This document shows positions 1 to 10,103 of a stretch of DNA of 64,000 bases, piece after piece. The notes under the pieces are model-generated. The model saw only the letters and a list, made by a program, of their open reading frames with translations. It was not told the origin of the DNA and ran no database searches. Each line of letters starts with the position of its first letter. The stretch's first letter is position 1. Both the position numbers and the translations under genes were made by a program. The DNA is from Endozoicomonas sp965196975 (GTDB taxonomy: Bacteria > Pseudomonadota > Gammaproteobacteria > Pseudomonadales > Endozoicomonadaceae), in contig NZ_OZ239981.1 of the NCBI RefSeq assembly GCF_965196975.1, positions 2,356,001 to 2,420,000 on the forward strand. The letters run 5' to 3'.

Positions 1-1206
1 CCCCTGATAATACCAATAGGTACCATCATTTTCGTATAGGGAGGAGACATCCAGACTCTTGAATTGATAACAGTACCACACCAGCATCGTACCAGTGATG
101 GGAGCAAACAACGTGCCTATGGCTCCCATATGATGAACGTAGCCACTGATAACCTCCGGGAAGCAGGAAAGCAATCCTGCTAACAGGGTCACAACGATCG
201 TTGCCCGGAACCGGCCGATTTTCTCAAAAGCATTACAAAGAGAGAGCCCCCCCGTATAGAGGTTGATCACGTTAATCGTCCAGTTATCCAGGAAAATAAC
301 CAGTGCTACCATAAAAATAATCAACACATTGGGTTGTAGCTGGGTAATGGTTTCAAAAGGATTGATATTAGCTGCGCCACCGGCAATGACGGCATAGGCA
401 CCAAATGAGGCGGCTACCAGAGTTCCCACCAGTGAACCTGAGATGGTACCGATCAGTAAAGAACGTTCTGATCTTGTATAACGGGTAAAATCAGAAGCAT
501 CAGTTACACAGGTAAATGAGGTAGACACTATTGTATTAAACCAGAGTGCTGCAAGTGCCCAGGACCAGTGAAGCCCCTCCCGAAAAATAACCACTTCAGG
601 TGCTGCATCACTGCCTCCGGCATTAAGGAGAAACAGTATGAGTGTTATAAAAAGCAGTAACTTTGCCGGGAAGGAAAATACCGACAACCATTTAAGGTAG
701 TGATATCCAACGATAGCCACCCCCCCCTGAAAAAAAGCAAAAACCAGCGAAATCAACCACAGTGGTACATGTAACTGAAAACAATTCCTCAAGATTGCTT
801 CTATGGCCAGTGAACCTGCGGCCGTCTGGAAAGCAAACCAGTATATGGAACACAGAAGCCGGAGTAACGAGGTAATCCAGCGGGCTCCCCTGACACCAAA
901 CACCGCCCGACACAGCACCTGTCCCGGAATCCCATACCGAACCCCTGCCTGAGAAAATAAGAGAAATGGGATCATTCCAATAAGAACAGAAACAACTTGA
1001 ATGGCGACAGTAGAAATAAAGGAAAGTCCGCCAGTGACCATCATTCCTGATGTAATCAGGGTACCAGGATTAATAAACAGGTTGCTGTAGATGTTGAATA
1101 AGGGCCACGCTCCTCCCACTTGATGACGATGAGGTACTGGCTGGAGGCCATACTGTTCACAAATTCTGGGCTGACTTACAGAAATAGGCTCGGGCAACGC
1201 TGCCAT
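1..1206 (-). CDS. NCS1-family nucleobase/cation symporter (partial, runs off left edge)
   Basis: The minus strand is open for 402 codons from the ATG at 1206 to the first base of the window, so the C-terminus is missing. The translation is a polytopic membrane protein. Near residue 40 it has an N-P-G-T-L-I-T-S-G helix, then a G-x-P-G-Q-V-L-C-R-A-x-F-G segment, a D-A-S-D-F-T-R-Y motif around residue 240 and a D-N-W-T-I-N-V-N-L-Y-T-G helix. This pattern is that of the NCS1 family (CodB, uracil/hydantoin/allantoin permeases), which take up nucleobases or related compounds with a cation across the inner membrane. A GAAGAG ribosome-binding site sits just upstream. The substrate cannot be told from sequence. 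No catabolic partner gene is in the window, because the adjacent gene is glutamate dehydrogenase. Confidence 0.82.
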   Translation of the reverse strand, partial: MAALPEPISVSQPRICEQYGLQPVPHRHQVGGAWPLFNIYSNLFINPGTLITSGMMVTGGLSFISTVAIQVVSVLIGMIPFLLFSQAGVRYGIPGQVLCRAVFGVRGARWITSLLRLLCSIYWFAFQTAAGSLAIEAILRNCFQLHVPLWLISLVFAFFQGGVAIVGYHYLKWLSVFSFPAKLLLFITLILFLLNAGGSDAAPEVVIFREGLHWSWALAALWFNTIVSTSFTCVTDASDFTRYTRSERSLLIGTISGSLVGTLVAASFGAYAVIAGGAANINPFETITQLQPNVLIIFMVALVIFLDNWTINVINLYTGGLSLCNAFEKIGRFRATIVVTLLAGLLSCFPEVISGYVHHMGAIGTLFAPITGTMLVWYCYQFKSLDVSSLYENDGTYWYYQG

Positions 1207-1542
1207 GGCAACTCTTCAATGCTAGTGAAAACCAATGAAGAATAGACAACAAAGAATGATCAGTGTTCCAGATACCAGGAGGACTAGATTTTAATCATGA
1301 AGTCAGTTGATCATTCAAACCCTCAAGTAAGACGAAAGTCGCAGGTCATGCTAGCTCCATGCTCAAGCCATTCAACGCAGCTTAGCTTGATACTTTGTGT
1401 CATCAACCCGGAATAATGCCTATGGTTTACGTCATTCTGAGTTGTTGATGGCTGGGAAGGAATAACAACACAGCACAGACAGTGACTGACCTGATGCAGA
1501 CTGTGAGCGGGTAGTCAGACGTTAATTGAGAGCACCCCCAAG
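1207..1542. other. intergenic region between permease start and gdhB stop
   Basis: These 336 bases lie upstream of the permease and downstream of glutamate dehydrogenase. I see no convincing reading frame, RNA gene or clear terminator. The region should hold the permease promoter. A short stretch near 1523-1537 resembles one end of the ISKra4-type element found elsewhere in the window, but it is too short to call. Confidence 0.4.
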
Positions 1543-4500
1543 TCAATTATTACCGTGCAGGCTGACCTGAGCCAAATCCATCAACTCACGATTGGCCACG
1601 GAAAACATCGCCAGATCTGCCTGAGGAGCACTTCGGATATCAGCCAGCATATTCTGCCAACGTGAAATCAACGCATGATTATTAACTATCCACTCATCAA
1701 TAGTCTGCTCGATAGGAACCCCATCCTGAGCGATGCCTATCAGGCCGGTTGATAATTTACGCTGCTGCCAGTTAAGCTCATCTCTGGCACTGTCACGGGC
1801 CAGTGACTGCCAATGATTAGTCACTTCCAGCTGCGAAAGAGCATTTCCATACCAACTCAATTCCAGCCGCGACCCAATTGCAAAGAAGGTTCTTATTGCT
1901 ACTTCCAAAGGCACACCGGTTTCATCCGCAGCACGGATGACAGGCAGTGCACTCAGTAAATAGCGCTGTCCTGCAACTACCAGAGCCAGCTCCTCTGGAA
2001 CTCCTTCAACCACCATGGCATCAACGGCTTTATTCAGCTCATCCCTCTCATCATCACCAAGAGAATCTGTAAAGCAGCTCAGGAACTGCCGGACTCTTGG
2101 ACCATAATGACTAATACACGCTGCTGGAACCAAATCCTGACGCTTAAGACGAATAAACCAGCGAGTTGTTCTCCTTACCAGTTTGATTAATGAGCCCATC
2201 ATCTTATATTGCAATGCACTGGACACCTTATGATCCAGTTGTTCAATCATCTTCCAGTAGAAGGAAACGTCAAAAACATCACGACTGGCACTGAAAGCCC
2301 GGGCAATCTCAGGTGCTGAAGCACCGGTCGTCATCTGCAGCCGATGAACGAAAGTAATCCCCATCATATCAATGAGGTGATTAGCGATCTGGGTTGAGAT
2401 GATTTCTTTGCGTAGCCTGTGCTGCTGAATCTCATTCGGGAAATTTTCTACCAGAACCTGAGGGAAAGCACTGTACAGTTCCTGAGCAAGGTACTCATCA
2501 TCAATAACCGTTGAATTCAATAATGCCTCTTTGAGATCCGCTTTACTGTAGGAAACCAGCAGAGAGAGTTCGGGTCTGGTCAAACCTTGTCCATTAGCTG
2601 AGCGTTCAGCGATCGTTTCATTATCCGGTAGAAATTCAATAGTACGATCCAGCTTACCCTGTCTCTCAAGGTGCTCCATAAAACGACGGTACTCGCCCAT
2701 TCTTGAAACGACATCTGACTCAACCACAGAAATAGCCTGAGTCTGGCGGTAATTGTTGGTCAGAACCAGGTTGGAAACTTCATCAGTCATACTCTCCAGA
2801 AGCTGGTTCCGCTGCTTAAGCGTCATATCACCGCTGGAAACAATGTCATTTAGCAGGATCTTGATATTTACCTCATGATCGGAACAATCGACACCACCGG
2901 AGTTATCGATAAAGTCGGTATTCAACCCTCCTCCCTGGAGTGCATACTCCATCCGACCAAGTTGACTAAGCCCCAGATTCCCCCCCTCTCCAACAACACT
3001 GGCCTGCACCTCACACCCATTAATTCTCAGAGGATCATTGGCCTTGTCACCTACGTCACCATGCGTTTCCCTCATGGACTTGATATAAGTTCCAATACCG
3101 CCATTCCATAAAAGGTCAACCGGAGCTCTCAGCATGCAGCGGATTAACTCATTGGGTGGTAGCTGATCTACTGTGATACCAAAGCGCTGTTTCATAGCTG
3201 GGCTGATGACAATTGATTTTGCCTGTCGGGAAAAGACCCCTCCCCCCTCAGAAATCAGGGATGTGTCATAGTCTGTCCAACTGGAGCGGGGCAAATCAAA
3301 CAACCGCTTTCTCTCTTCATAACTCTGGTAAACATCGGGGTTAGGATCAACAAAGATGTGAAGATGATTAAAAGCACCTACTAACGCAATCGTCTCAGAA
3401 CATAACAGACCGTTCCCAAATACATCGCCAGACATATCGCCAACACCAATCACAGAGATCACATCTTTCTGAACATGAATGCCTTTTTCCCTGAAGTGTC
3501 GTTGAACAGAAACCCAGGCACCCTTGGCGGTAATCCCCATTTTTTTATGGTCATACCCAACACTGCCACCAGAAGCAAACGCATCTCCCAGCCAGAAGTT
3601 ATACTCTTCAGCAATACTGTTAGCGATGTCAGAAAATGAAGCCGTTCCTTTATCGGCAGCGACGACCAAATAACTGTCACTTTGATCATAAATCACAACA
3701 TCATCTGGATGGATAACGTTACCATCCAGCAGATTATCCGTTATATCCAAAAGCCCCCTGATAAAGGTCTTATAACAACGAATACCTTCCTCCATAATGG
3801 CTTCACGAGTTCCATCAACTGGAAGCTGCTTAGGTACAAACCCTCCTTTGGCTCCGACAGGGACAATGAGCGCATTCTTCACCTGTTGCGCTTTTACCAG
3901 TCCAAGAATTTCCGTTCTAAAGTCCTCAACCCGATCAGACCAGCGCAAGCCTCCCCGAGCTACCTTCCCCCCCCTGAGATGAACACCTTCAACAATCGGG
4001 GAGTAAACAAAAATTTCATAAAGAGGAACAGGCTTCGGAATATCCGGGATTTCCCGAGCAGCCATTTTGAGTGAGATATAAGACTTAGTGTTGCCGTTCT
4101 GATCCTGCTGATAGAAATTGGTTCTCTGGGTTGCCTTAATGACGTTCTGATAACAACGTATTACTTTATCTTCACTCAGCACTGACACCTGATCCAGAGC
4201 CTGAAGAATCTTCTGCTGGATCTGCTGCTGATGAGCAAGACGCTGAGTTTGGGAAAGATCCAGCTGAGGATTAAAACGAACTTCAAACAGCTCCACCAGT
4301 AATCGGGCAATGTCGATATTGTTGCACAATGTTTCAGCAATATAAGACTGACTGAAGCCAACCCGAATCTGCTTCAGGTAGCGTGAATATGCCCTGAGCA
4401 TTGCCACCTGACGCCAGCTCAAGCCGGCGGATAACACCAGTCGATTGAAGCGGTCATTCTCAGCTTCACCAAACCAGATTTTTTCAAAAGCTTCCTGGAA

Positions 4501-6465
4501 GATTGAGCCTACTTTTTGCAGATCCAGATTGATTCGGGCATCAAAACTGAGTTGAAAGTCATGAATCCAGATCTTTTCATCACTGCTACTATGAACCAGG
4601 TAAGGATATTCTCCCAAAACACGTAGTCCCAGATTTTCAATAATAGGAATCTGGTCTGCCAGAGGCAGTGGCTCAATATAATGATATAACTTAAGGTGTA
4701 CCTGATTGTCACTATCATTCAATGATTGGTAGAAGCCCATCGACAGTGGTCGGTTCGCGTTCATCATTTCAAAATGGCGAATGTCCGTCACTGCCGATTG
4801 AGGTTTGAAAGCTTCCTGGTAAGCAGCGCTAAAGCCATCCACAAATCGAGACAACAGCTTATTACCCCGGACTTCTCCAAACGCTTCCAGAGCAGACTCT
4901 CGAAGATCATCACTCCAGGATGACGCGGCGAGGATGATTTCACGGGTGATAACATCCAGGCTGTAATCAATACGTCCTTTTAATTTGAAAACAAAATGGA
5001 CTCTGGCAAGGATGGATTCTGAAAAATAAGTAGTAAACTCACTGTCCTCAGCTTCCAGTCGCTGACAGAGAATCCTCTCGACACGCTGGCGAAAATGAGT
5101 ACTGTAAATATCCCTTGGAACAAAAACCAGTGCCGAACAGAACGGTCCATAAGGGTCCTGCCGGATAAACACTTTAATCTGCTTACGCTCCTGCATACGC
5201 AGGATAGACATCGACGTTTCAAACAAATCATCCTGAGTCGTCTGAAACAGTTCATCCCGAGGAAAAATTTCCAGTATCTGAATGAGATCTTTGCCGTGAT
5301 GGCTTCTTGGGTCAAGCCCTGAGCGTTGAATAATCGCCGACACCTTATTTCGAATATAAGGAATGGCATAGGGCGTCTTTCGATACACCGGAGAGGTGTA
5401 CAAACCCACTATACGTGCTTCTCCAACTAGCCGCCCCTGATCATCGAAGCGTCGAATGGTAATGAAGTCAGGATAAGCCGGGCGATGCACACTAGACCTC
5501 ACCGAAGCCTTTGAGAAGGACAAACGCTCGGTCAATTCAAATACATCATGTTCAACAAACGGTTCCAGGGCTAACTGTTCAGACTCACCCTCAGCTGCTG
5601 GCTTCAACAATCCCAAAAGGGACTCCGCAGGGCGTATAAGTTGTCGGACACCATCATGCTCAGTAACAATGAGCTCTTCATAACCAAGAAAAGTAAAGTT
5701 GTCATCCAGCAGCCACTCAAGAAATGCCTGAACATCGTCCTCTTCTTCTACAGAGTTGCCAGGCAGAGTATTCAAATGTCCAATGACCGCAGCCAGCCGC
5801 TTAACACGCCCAGTCATTTCTTCAAAATCATCGACAACACGGCTAACATCTGCCAGAACCCCGCTTAACTGGCTCATCAAAGCGGTGAGTTCTGCCTGAT
5901 CTTCACAGCGGTCTATCTCCAGATATACAAAGGCTTCACGACTGATAAACTCCCCATCAACGGGCTCATCAGAAAAAAGTAACGTCATTTCCGCAGAGCG
6001 TCTTGAATAAGTAACCCCATTGCGCAGCAGATGAATCGTAGAGCCATACTCATTGAGTTTCATTCTGACGGAATCCACTACAAAGGGCATATCCCTGTGC
6101 AGAATACGCACAACAGTATGGTTGGAGTGCCAACCATGGAGATTGTATTCCGGATTAATGACCTCAATTCGGGGCTCATCAGGATTATGGAATTGGATAA
6201 ATTTCCAGAATGACTGGGTTGCCCCCATCAAATCCTGCCAATGCCCCCTGGTCAGGTCAGGATGGGTATCCAGAGAGTAATACCGGTAAACAAACTCCCG
6301 AAAACTGTCCAGCTGCTCAACCGGAACATAGGGCGTTAAATTATCAATCAGTTTATCCAGCGTCTCTTCACGTTCCAGACTATTTAACTGCCCCATCCCT
6401 GGCGTCTCCAATATGTATTCATCTTTTAAAAAGTAAAATCCTTGTACTAGACCATCGGCCTTCAT
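1543..6465 (-). CDS. gdhB: NAD-specific glutamate dehydrogenase, large 180-kDa class
   Basis: This 1640-residue protein matches the large bacterial NAD-GDH class (Bac_GDH), which converts glutamate to 2-oxoglutarate and ammonium with NAD and feeds amino acids into the TCA cycle. The length is typical of the L180 class. The long N-terminal region (about 1-700) corresponds to the regulatory ACT-type part of the family. The catalytic core is clear: G-G-K-V-A-R-G-G-L-R-W-S-D near residue 835, V-P-V-G-A-K-G-G-F near 868 with the substrate lysine, and the nucleotide-binding G-V-G-D-M-S-G-D-V-F-G-N-G near 1005. The C-terminal domain is intact. It appears monocistronic. The start follows a weak AGG. 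No truncation is seen. Confidence 0.97.
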   Translation of the reverse strand: MKADGLVQGFYFLKDEYILETPGMGQLNSLEREETLDKLIDNLTPYVPVEQLDSFREFVYRYYSLDTHPDLTRGHWQDLMGATQSFWKFIQFHNPDEPRIEVINPEYNLHGWHSNHTVVRILHRDMPFVVDSVRMKLNEYGSTIHLLRNGVTYSRRSAEMTLLFSDEPVDGEFISREAFVYLEIDRCEDQAELTALMSQLSGVLADVSRVVDDFEEMTGRVKRLAAVIGHLNTLPGNSVEEEDDVQAFLEWLLDDNFTFLGYEELIVTEHDGVRQLIRPAESLLGLLKPAAEGESEQLALEPFVEHDVFELTERLSFSKASVRSSVHRPAYPDFITIRRFDDQGRLVGEARIVGLYTSPVYRKTPYAIPYIRNKVSAIIQRSGLDPRSHHGKDLIQILEIFPRDELFQTTQDDLFETSMSILRMQERKQIKVFIRQDPYGPFCSALVFVPRDIYSTHFRQRVERILCQRLEAEDSEFTTYFSESILARVHFVFKLKGRIDYSLDVITREIILAASSWSDDLRESALEAFGEVRGNKLLSRFVDGFSAAYQEAFKPQSAVTDIRHFEMMNANRPLSMGFYQSLNDSDNQVHLKLYHYIEPLPLADQIPIIENLGLRVLGEYPYLVHSSSDEKIWIHDFQLSFDARINLDLQKVGSIFQEAFEKIWFGEAENDRFNRLVLSAGLSWRQVAMLRAYSRYLKQIRVGFSQSYIAETLCNNIDIARLLVELFEVRFNPQLDLSQTQRLAHQQQIQQKILQALDQVSVLSEDKVIRCYQNVIKATQRTNFYQQDQNGNTKSYISLKMAAREIPDIPKPVPLYEIFVYSPIVEGVHLRGGKVARGGLRWSDRVEDFRTEILGLVKAQQVKNALIVPVGAKGGFVPKQLPVDGTREAIMEEGIRCYKTFIRGLLDITDNLLDGNVIHPDDVVIYDQSDSYLVVAADKGTASFSDIANSIAEEYNFWLGDAFASGGSVGYDHKKMGITAKGAWVSVQRHFREKGIHVQKDVISVIGVGDMSGDVFGNGLLCSETIALVGAFNHLHIFVDPNPDVYQSYEERKRLFDLPRSSWTDYDTSLISEGGGVFSRQAKSIVISPAMKQRFGITVDQLPPNELIRCMLRAPVDLLWNGGIGTYIKSMRETHGDVGDKANDPLRINGCEVQASVVGEGGNLGLSQLGRMEYALQGGGLNTDFIDNSGGVDCSDHEVNIKILLNDIVSSGDMTLKQRNQLLESMTDEVSNLVLTNNYRQTQAISVVESDVVSRMGEYRRFMEHLERQGKLDRTIEFLPDNETIAERSANGQGLTRPELSLLVSYSKADLKEALLNSTVIDDEYLAQELYSAFPQVLVENFPNEIQQHRLRKEIISTQIANHLIDMMGITFVHRLQMTTGASAPEIARAFSASRDVFDVSFYWKMIEQLDHKVSSALQYKMMGSLIKLVRRTTRWFIRLKRQDLVPAACISHYGPRVRQFLSCFTDSLGDDERDELNKAVDAMVVEGVPEELALVVAGQRYLLSALPVIRAADETGVPLEVAIRTFFAIGSRLELSWYGNALSQLEVTNHWQSLARDSARDELNWQQRKLSTGLIGIAQDGVPIEQTIDEWIVNNHALISRWQNMLADIRSAPQADLAMFSVANRELMDLAQVSLHGNN

Positions 6466-6678
6466 GAACCTATATTAAACAGCACTGTCAAAATTAAGAC
6501 TTATATCCGTAAAGCATTCGCCAAGCCTAGGGAATGGGGCTTATAAATAGTCAAAATGACTTGTAGAATTTCATGTTTAGATCGGAATGTGTCAGAAGCT
6601 TTCTGGTGGAGAGGTGTCCTGACCTTTCTCATACTCCCTTTTAAAAAAGACGCAGACAGATTTTCGGGTTCAGATAGA

Positions 6679-7650
6679 ATGTCGACAAGCCACTGTTTTA
6701 CACAATTCAGTCAGCTGAAAAACTACCTTTACAGCACCATTATCGGTCAGGAGCACTTGGTTAACCGACTGTTAATCTCCTTGCTTGCGGATGGACACCT
6801 GTTGGTTGAAGGTGCACCAGGGCTGGCGAAGACCAGGGCAGTGAAAGCTCTATCGGATGGTATTGATGCCGACTTTCACAGAATTCAGTTTACACCTGAC
6901 CTACTACCTGCCGACGTCACCGGCACAGACATTTACTTACCTGAAGATGGCAGCTTCCGTTTTCAACCGGGTCCCATCTTCCACAACCTGATTCTTGCTG
7001 ATGAGATCAACCGTGCCCCGGCCAAGGTTCAATCATCGTTACTGGAAGCCATGGCTGAGCGTCAGGTCAGTGTTGGGCAGAAAACTTATCCACTTCCGGA
7101 TGTTTTCATGGTCATGGCCACCCAGAATCCTATCGAACAGGAAGGGACTTACCCCTTACCAGAGGCTCAACTAGACCGTTTTATAATGCATGTCCGCGTC
7201 AGTTACCCTGACGTTGACGCAGAACGCGCCATATTGAAGCTGGCCAGAGGGGAAGCCATGCATTCCCTCATTGAACGACCCCAGAACCCACTGAAACAGG
7301 AAGAAATTCTTCAGGCCCGTCAGGAAATACTGGCTGTTCATATGGAGCCATCGGTGGAGGAGTATATTGTTCAATTCATTCATGCCAGTCGCAACCCCAA
7401 ACTATACAGTGATCAGCTGGCAGGCTGGTTAGAGTACGGGGCTAGCCCAAGGGGTACTATTGCCCTGGATCGCTGTGCAAGAGCCCATGCCTGGCTTGAC
7501 AGTCGTGACTTTGTCAGCCCTGACGATGTTCAGGCCGTTGCCCATGATGTTCTCCGCCACCGACTGCTATTGACCTTTGAGGCTGAAGCAGAAGGAAAAG
7601 ATGCAGACCAGATTATCAGCCAGTTATTGAAACTGGTGCCTGTAGCCTAG
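6679..7650 (+). CDS. MoxR-family AAA+ ATPase
   Basis: This 323-residue AAA+ protein is of the MoxR/RavA-like AAA_3 type. Walker A is G-A-P-G-L-A-K-T, Walker B is L-I-L-A-D-E-I-N-R-A with the family-typical P-A-K-V-Q-S-S-L-L-E-A-M after it, followed by sensor 1 (A-T-Q-N-P). The reading frame is open 41 codons further upstream (from 6556), but that extension has no conserved content. The ATG at 6679 gives the normal family length, although its ribosome-binding site is weak. It is the first gene of a tight operon with a DUF58 protein, a DUF4381 protein and VWA proteins. MoxR ATPases are thought to act as chaperones that remodel or activate VWA-domain partners, which fits this context. Confidence 0.93.
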   Translation: MSTSHCFTQFSQLKNYLYSTIIGQEHLVNRLLISLLADGHLLVEGAPGLAKTRAVKALSDGIDADFHRIQFTPDLLPADVTGTDIYLPEDGSFRFQPGPIFHNLILADEINRAPAKVQSSLLEAMAERQVSVGQKTYPLPDVFMVMATQNPIEQEGTYPLPEAQLDRFIMHVRVSYPDVDAERAILKLARGEAMHSLIERPQNPLKQEEILQARQEILAVHMEPSVEEYIVQFIHASRNPKLYSDQLAGWLEYGASPRGTIALDRCARAHAWLDSRDFVSPDDVQAVAHDVLRHRLLLTFEAEAEGKDADQIISQLLKLVPVA

Positions 7651-7658
7651 GAAGAGCT

Positions 7659-8588
7659 ATGAGTGGTGCCTATTGTACATTGCAGAGCCTGGTCAACCTG
7701 CGACTTCAAGCTAAGGACCTGCCATTGTTTCAGCCTGGACGAAGCCATCAGCAGATGCTCGGAAACGCTCGCTCTCCTTTTAAAGGAAGAGGCGTCGATT
7801 TTGAAGAAGTCAGAGCCTACCAGTTTGGCGATGATATCCGATCCATTGACTGGCGTGTTACCGCCAGACGAATGAAACCCCATACCAAGGTCTTTCAGGA
7901 GGAGCGTGAAAGGCCTGTGATGGTACTACTGGATCAGAGCCACTCCATGTTTTTCGGCAGCAGACTCAACTTCAAGTCCGTGACTGCCGCTGAAATATCG
8001 GCTCTGATCGCCTGGGCAACACTAAACCACGGTGATCGTATCGGTGGTGTCATTTTTAATGAACAGGAGCTTCAGGAGACACGACCGAAACGCTCAAGAA
8101 AAACCCTGATGCACTGGCTGAATCAGACCGAAAAAATGAACCTTAAACTCCGGGCTGCATCTGTACCCAGCCTGGATGCCGAACATGGGTTAACCAGAAC
8201 GCTCAGACATGCCCGTCGCGTTGCTCACCCGGGTACACAGATCTTTCTGATCAGTGACTTCCACCATGTAAATGACGAAGCTGAGCAGCATCTGTCCCAA
8301 CTTGCCCGACATACAGAATTGATGGCCATCAAGGTAAGTGACCCGCTGGAGCAGGAACTCCCTATCCCAAATCAGTATTGCGTAACGGATGGAATGCACA
8401 ACCTGACGATCAATACCAGACTCCAACCACTCCGTCAGCAGTTTCAGCAGCACTACCATGCAAAAAATGAACAACTGCAAAGTATGCTTTCACGTTTTCG
8501 AATTCCGTTGTTACAGATAACCGCAGCACAACCTTCCGCACAGCAGCTTCTGAGCCTTTATGGGGTCAGGGTTAACCATCTGGAGTAG
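7659..8588 (+). CDS. DUF58 domain protein (VWA-like MoxR partner)
   Basis: This 309-residue protein starts 8 bases after the MoxR stop. The N-terminal third has the DUF58 signature F-K-G-R-G-V-D-F-E-E-V-R-x-Y-Q-x-G-D-D-x-R-x-I-D-W around residues 45-70. A VWA-like core follows with D-Q-S-H-S-M at about residue 92, a modified metal-site motif. No signal peptide or membrane segment is visible, so it is likely cytoplasmic or peripheral. Its place directly after moxR is the usual arrangement. The biochemical role is unproven in the family; an adaptor between the ATPase and the membrane VWA proteins is the usual inference. Confidence 0.9.
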   Translation: MSGAYCTLQSLVNLRLQAKDLPLFQPGRSHQQMLGNARSPFKGRGVDFEEVRAYQFGDDIRSIDWRVTARRMKPHTKVFQEERERPVMVLLDQSHSMFFGSRLNFKSVTAAEISALIAWATLNHGDRIGGVIFNEQELQETRPKRSRKTLMHWLNQTEKMNLKLRAASVPSLDAEHGLTRTLRHARRVAHPGTQIFLISDFHHVNDEAEQHLSQLARHTELMAIKVSDPLEQELPIPNQYCVTDGMHNLTINTRLQPLRQQFQQHYHAKNEQLQSMLSRFRIPLLQITAAQPSAQQLLSLYGVRVNHLE

Positions 8589-8590
8589 TC

Positions 8591-9061
8591 ATGGAAATGC
8601 TAACCCCATTAGACCAGCTCCGCCCTAATCATCTGCCTGACCCAGTTGGTTTCTGGCCTCCCGCTATTGGTTGGTGGGTACTGACAATAATCGTGGTCGC
8701 CTTAATCACGTTTCTGACTTTACACGCCGTTCGTCGCTGGAGAAAAAAGCGTTATCGCACCGTTGCACTGCAGGAAACTCAAAAGGCTTTGGCTGACTAT
8801 CAGGAGCATCAGACACCCGTTCGTTTTGCACAGGACTGCAACGTGATCTTGAAAAAAGTGGCTCTTCGGGCTTTCCCACAAAAAGAGGTAGCCAGCCTGA
8901 GCGGTGACCACTGGTGCCAATTTCTGGCTGAAACAGGTGGAACGCCTGAATTTCTCAACCACAGTGCATTCAATAATGACCGCTATAACCCTAATTCTTC
9001 ACTGTCCGCTGAAGATATTTTTACACTGACCCGGCGATGGATAAAAAAGCACCATGCTTGA
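8591..9061 (+). CDS. DUF4381 family membrane protein
   Basis: This 156-residue protein begins 2 bases after the DUF58 stop. The N-terminal L-P-D-P-V-G-F-W-P-P-A-I-G-W-W motif followed by one hydrophobic helix (about residues 28-48) is typical of DUF4381 proteins encoded in MoxR/Bat operons. The rest is a soluble, basic alpha-helical domain. Its last 8 bases overlap the next gene, so translation is probably coupled. The molecular function is unknown. Confidence 0.88.
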   Translation: MEMLTPLDQLRPNHLPDPVGFWPPAIGWWVLTIIVVALITFLTLHAVRRWRKKRYRTVALQETQKALADYQEHQTPVRFAQDCNVILKKVALRAFPQKEVASLSGDHWCQFLAETGGTPEFLNHSAFNNDRYNPNSSLSAEDIFTLTRRWIKKHHA

Positions 9062-10103
9062 GCTTGAATTGCCCTGGATTCTGATCGCACTGCCGTTACC
9101 TCTGCTGGTTTATTGGTTTATTAAACCCGCCAGCAGTGGTAATGGCTCAGCTCTACACATTCCCTTTTACCGGGAGTTGTCATCAATGGTTGGCTCTCAA
9201 GGCACAGAGAAAACACCAACACCAAAAGCCCGTCTGTTCATGCTCTGGCTAATATGGGCTCTGCTTCTGATGTCTGCCAGCAAACCGGTATGGCTTGGAG
9301 AGCCGGTTGAATACCAGAACAGCGGCCGTGACTTGATGATGGCCGTTGACCTCTCGGGTAGTATGGAAATCAATGACATGGTTCTTAACGGGCGCCAGGT
9401 TGATCGACTGTCTGCCACAAAATCCGTAATGAATGACTTTATAGAGCGTCGCCGGGGTGACCGGCTTGGACTGATTTTGTTTGGCTCTCAGGCCTACCTC
9501 CAGACACCCCTGACCTTCGACCGACAAACCCTAAAAACACTGATGAATGAGTCCGGTATCGGTATGGCAGGCAATAAAACAGCCATCGGTGATGCACTAG
9601 GCCTTGCAGTCAAGCATTTACGCAAGCGGCCCGAAGACAGCCGGGTACTTATTCTCCTCACCGATGGTGCGAATACGGCTGGAGAGATTTCACCATTACA
9701 GGCTGCCCAGATTGCAAAAGAAGAGCAGATCAAAATCTACTCCATTGGTCTGGGAGCCGATGAGATGATTGAACGCAGTTTTTTTGGTGCTCACCGGATT
9801 AACCCATCCGCTGATCTGGATGAAAAAACGCTGAAGGAAATGGCAGAGCTGACGGGAGGTCAGTACTTCCGGGCTCGCAATGTTGAGGAACTCGACAAAA
9901 TTTATGCACTGCTGGATCAACTTGAGCCTACGATGCAGGAAGAAGACGTTTTCCGCCCCAGTAAAAACCTCTTCTTCTGGCCCCTGGGTCTGGCGCTGCT
10001 TCTCAGCCTGATACCTGCTCTCATTAGGCTTATGCCAGCAAACCTATTACCCCAAAGCGGTGAAGCCAATGTAAGCAATGCGGCTAAATGGAGAGGCCGA
10101 TAA
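9054..10103 (+). CDS. BatA-like VWA-domain membrane protein
   Basis: This 349-residue protein has two N-terminal membrane helices (about residues 5-25 and 60-80), a periplasmic VWA domain with a complete MIDAS motif D-L-S-G-S-M near residue 98 and later T and D-G metal-site elements (L-T-D-G-A-N), and a C-terminal helix around 305-325. This is the BatA architecture from aerotolerance operons. The start overlaps the preceding gene by 8 bases. The stop codon at 10101-10103 overlaps the next start (TAATG). It probably forms a membrane complex with the following VWA/TPR and BatD-like proteins. Confidence 0.92.
   Translation: MLELELPWILIALPLPLLVYWFIKPASSGNGSALHIPFYRELSSMVGSQGTEKTPTPKARLFMLWLIWALLLMSASKPVWLGEPVEYQNSGRDLMMAVDLSGSMEINDMVLNGRQVDRLSATKSVMNDFIERRRGDRLGLILFGSQAYLQTPLTFDRQTLKTLMNESGIGMAGNKTAIGDALGLAVKHLRKRPEDSRVLILLTDGANTAGEISPLQAAQIAKEEQIKIYSIGLGADEMIERSFFGAHRINPSADLDEKTLKEMAELTGGQYFRARNVEELDKIYALLDQLEPTMQEEDVFRPSKNLFFWPLGLALLLSLIPALIRLMPANLLPQSGEANVSNAAKWRGR

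Noticed and set aside
1520..1540. TTGAGAGCACCCCC near the gdhB stop resembles one end of the ISKra4-type element
   Set aside because: Only about 14 bases match and two bases are missing from GAGAGAGCACCC; there is no partner end or duplication, so it is most likely chance.
6470..6490. TTGACA and TAATAT upstream of gdhB as a promoter
   Set aside because: The two boxes are only 8 bases apart, far from the 16-18 needed.
6556..6678. 41-codon upstream extension of the MoxR gene
   Set aside because: No ribosome-binding site and no family similarity; the ATG at 6679 gives normal length.
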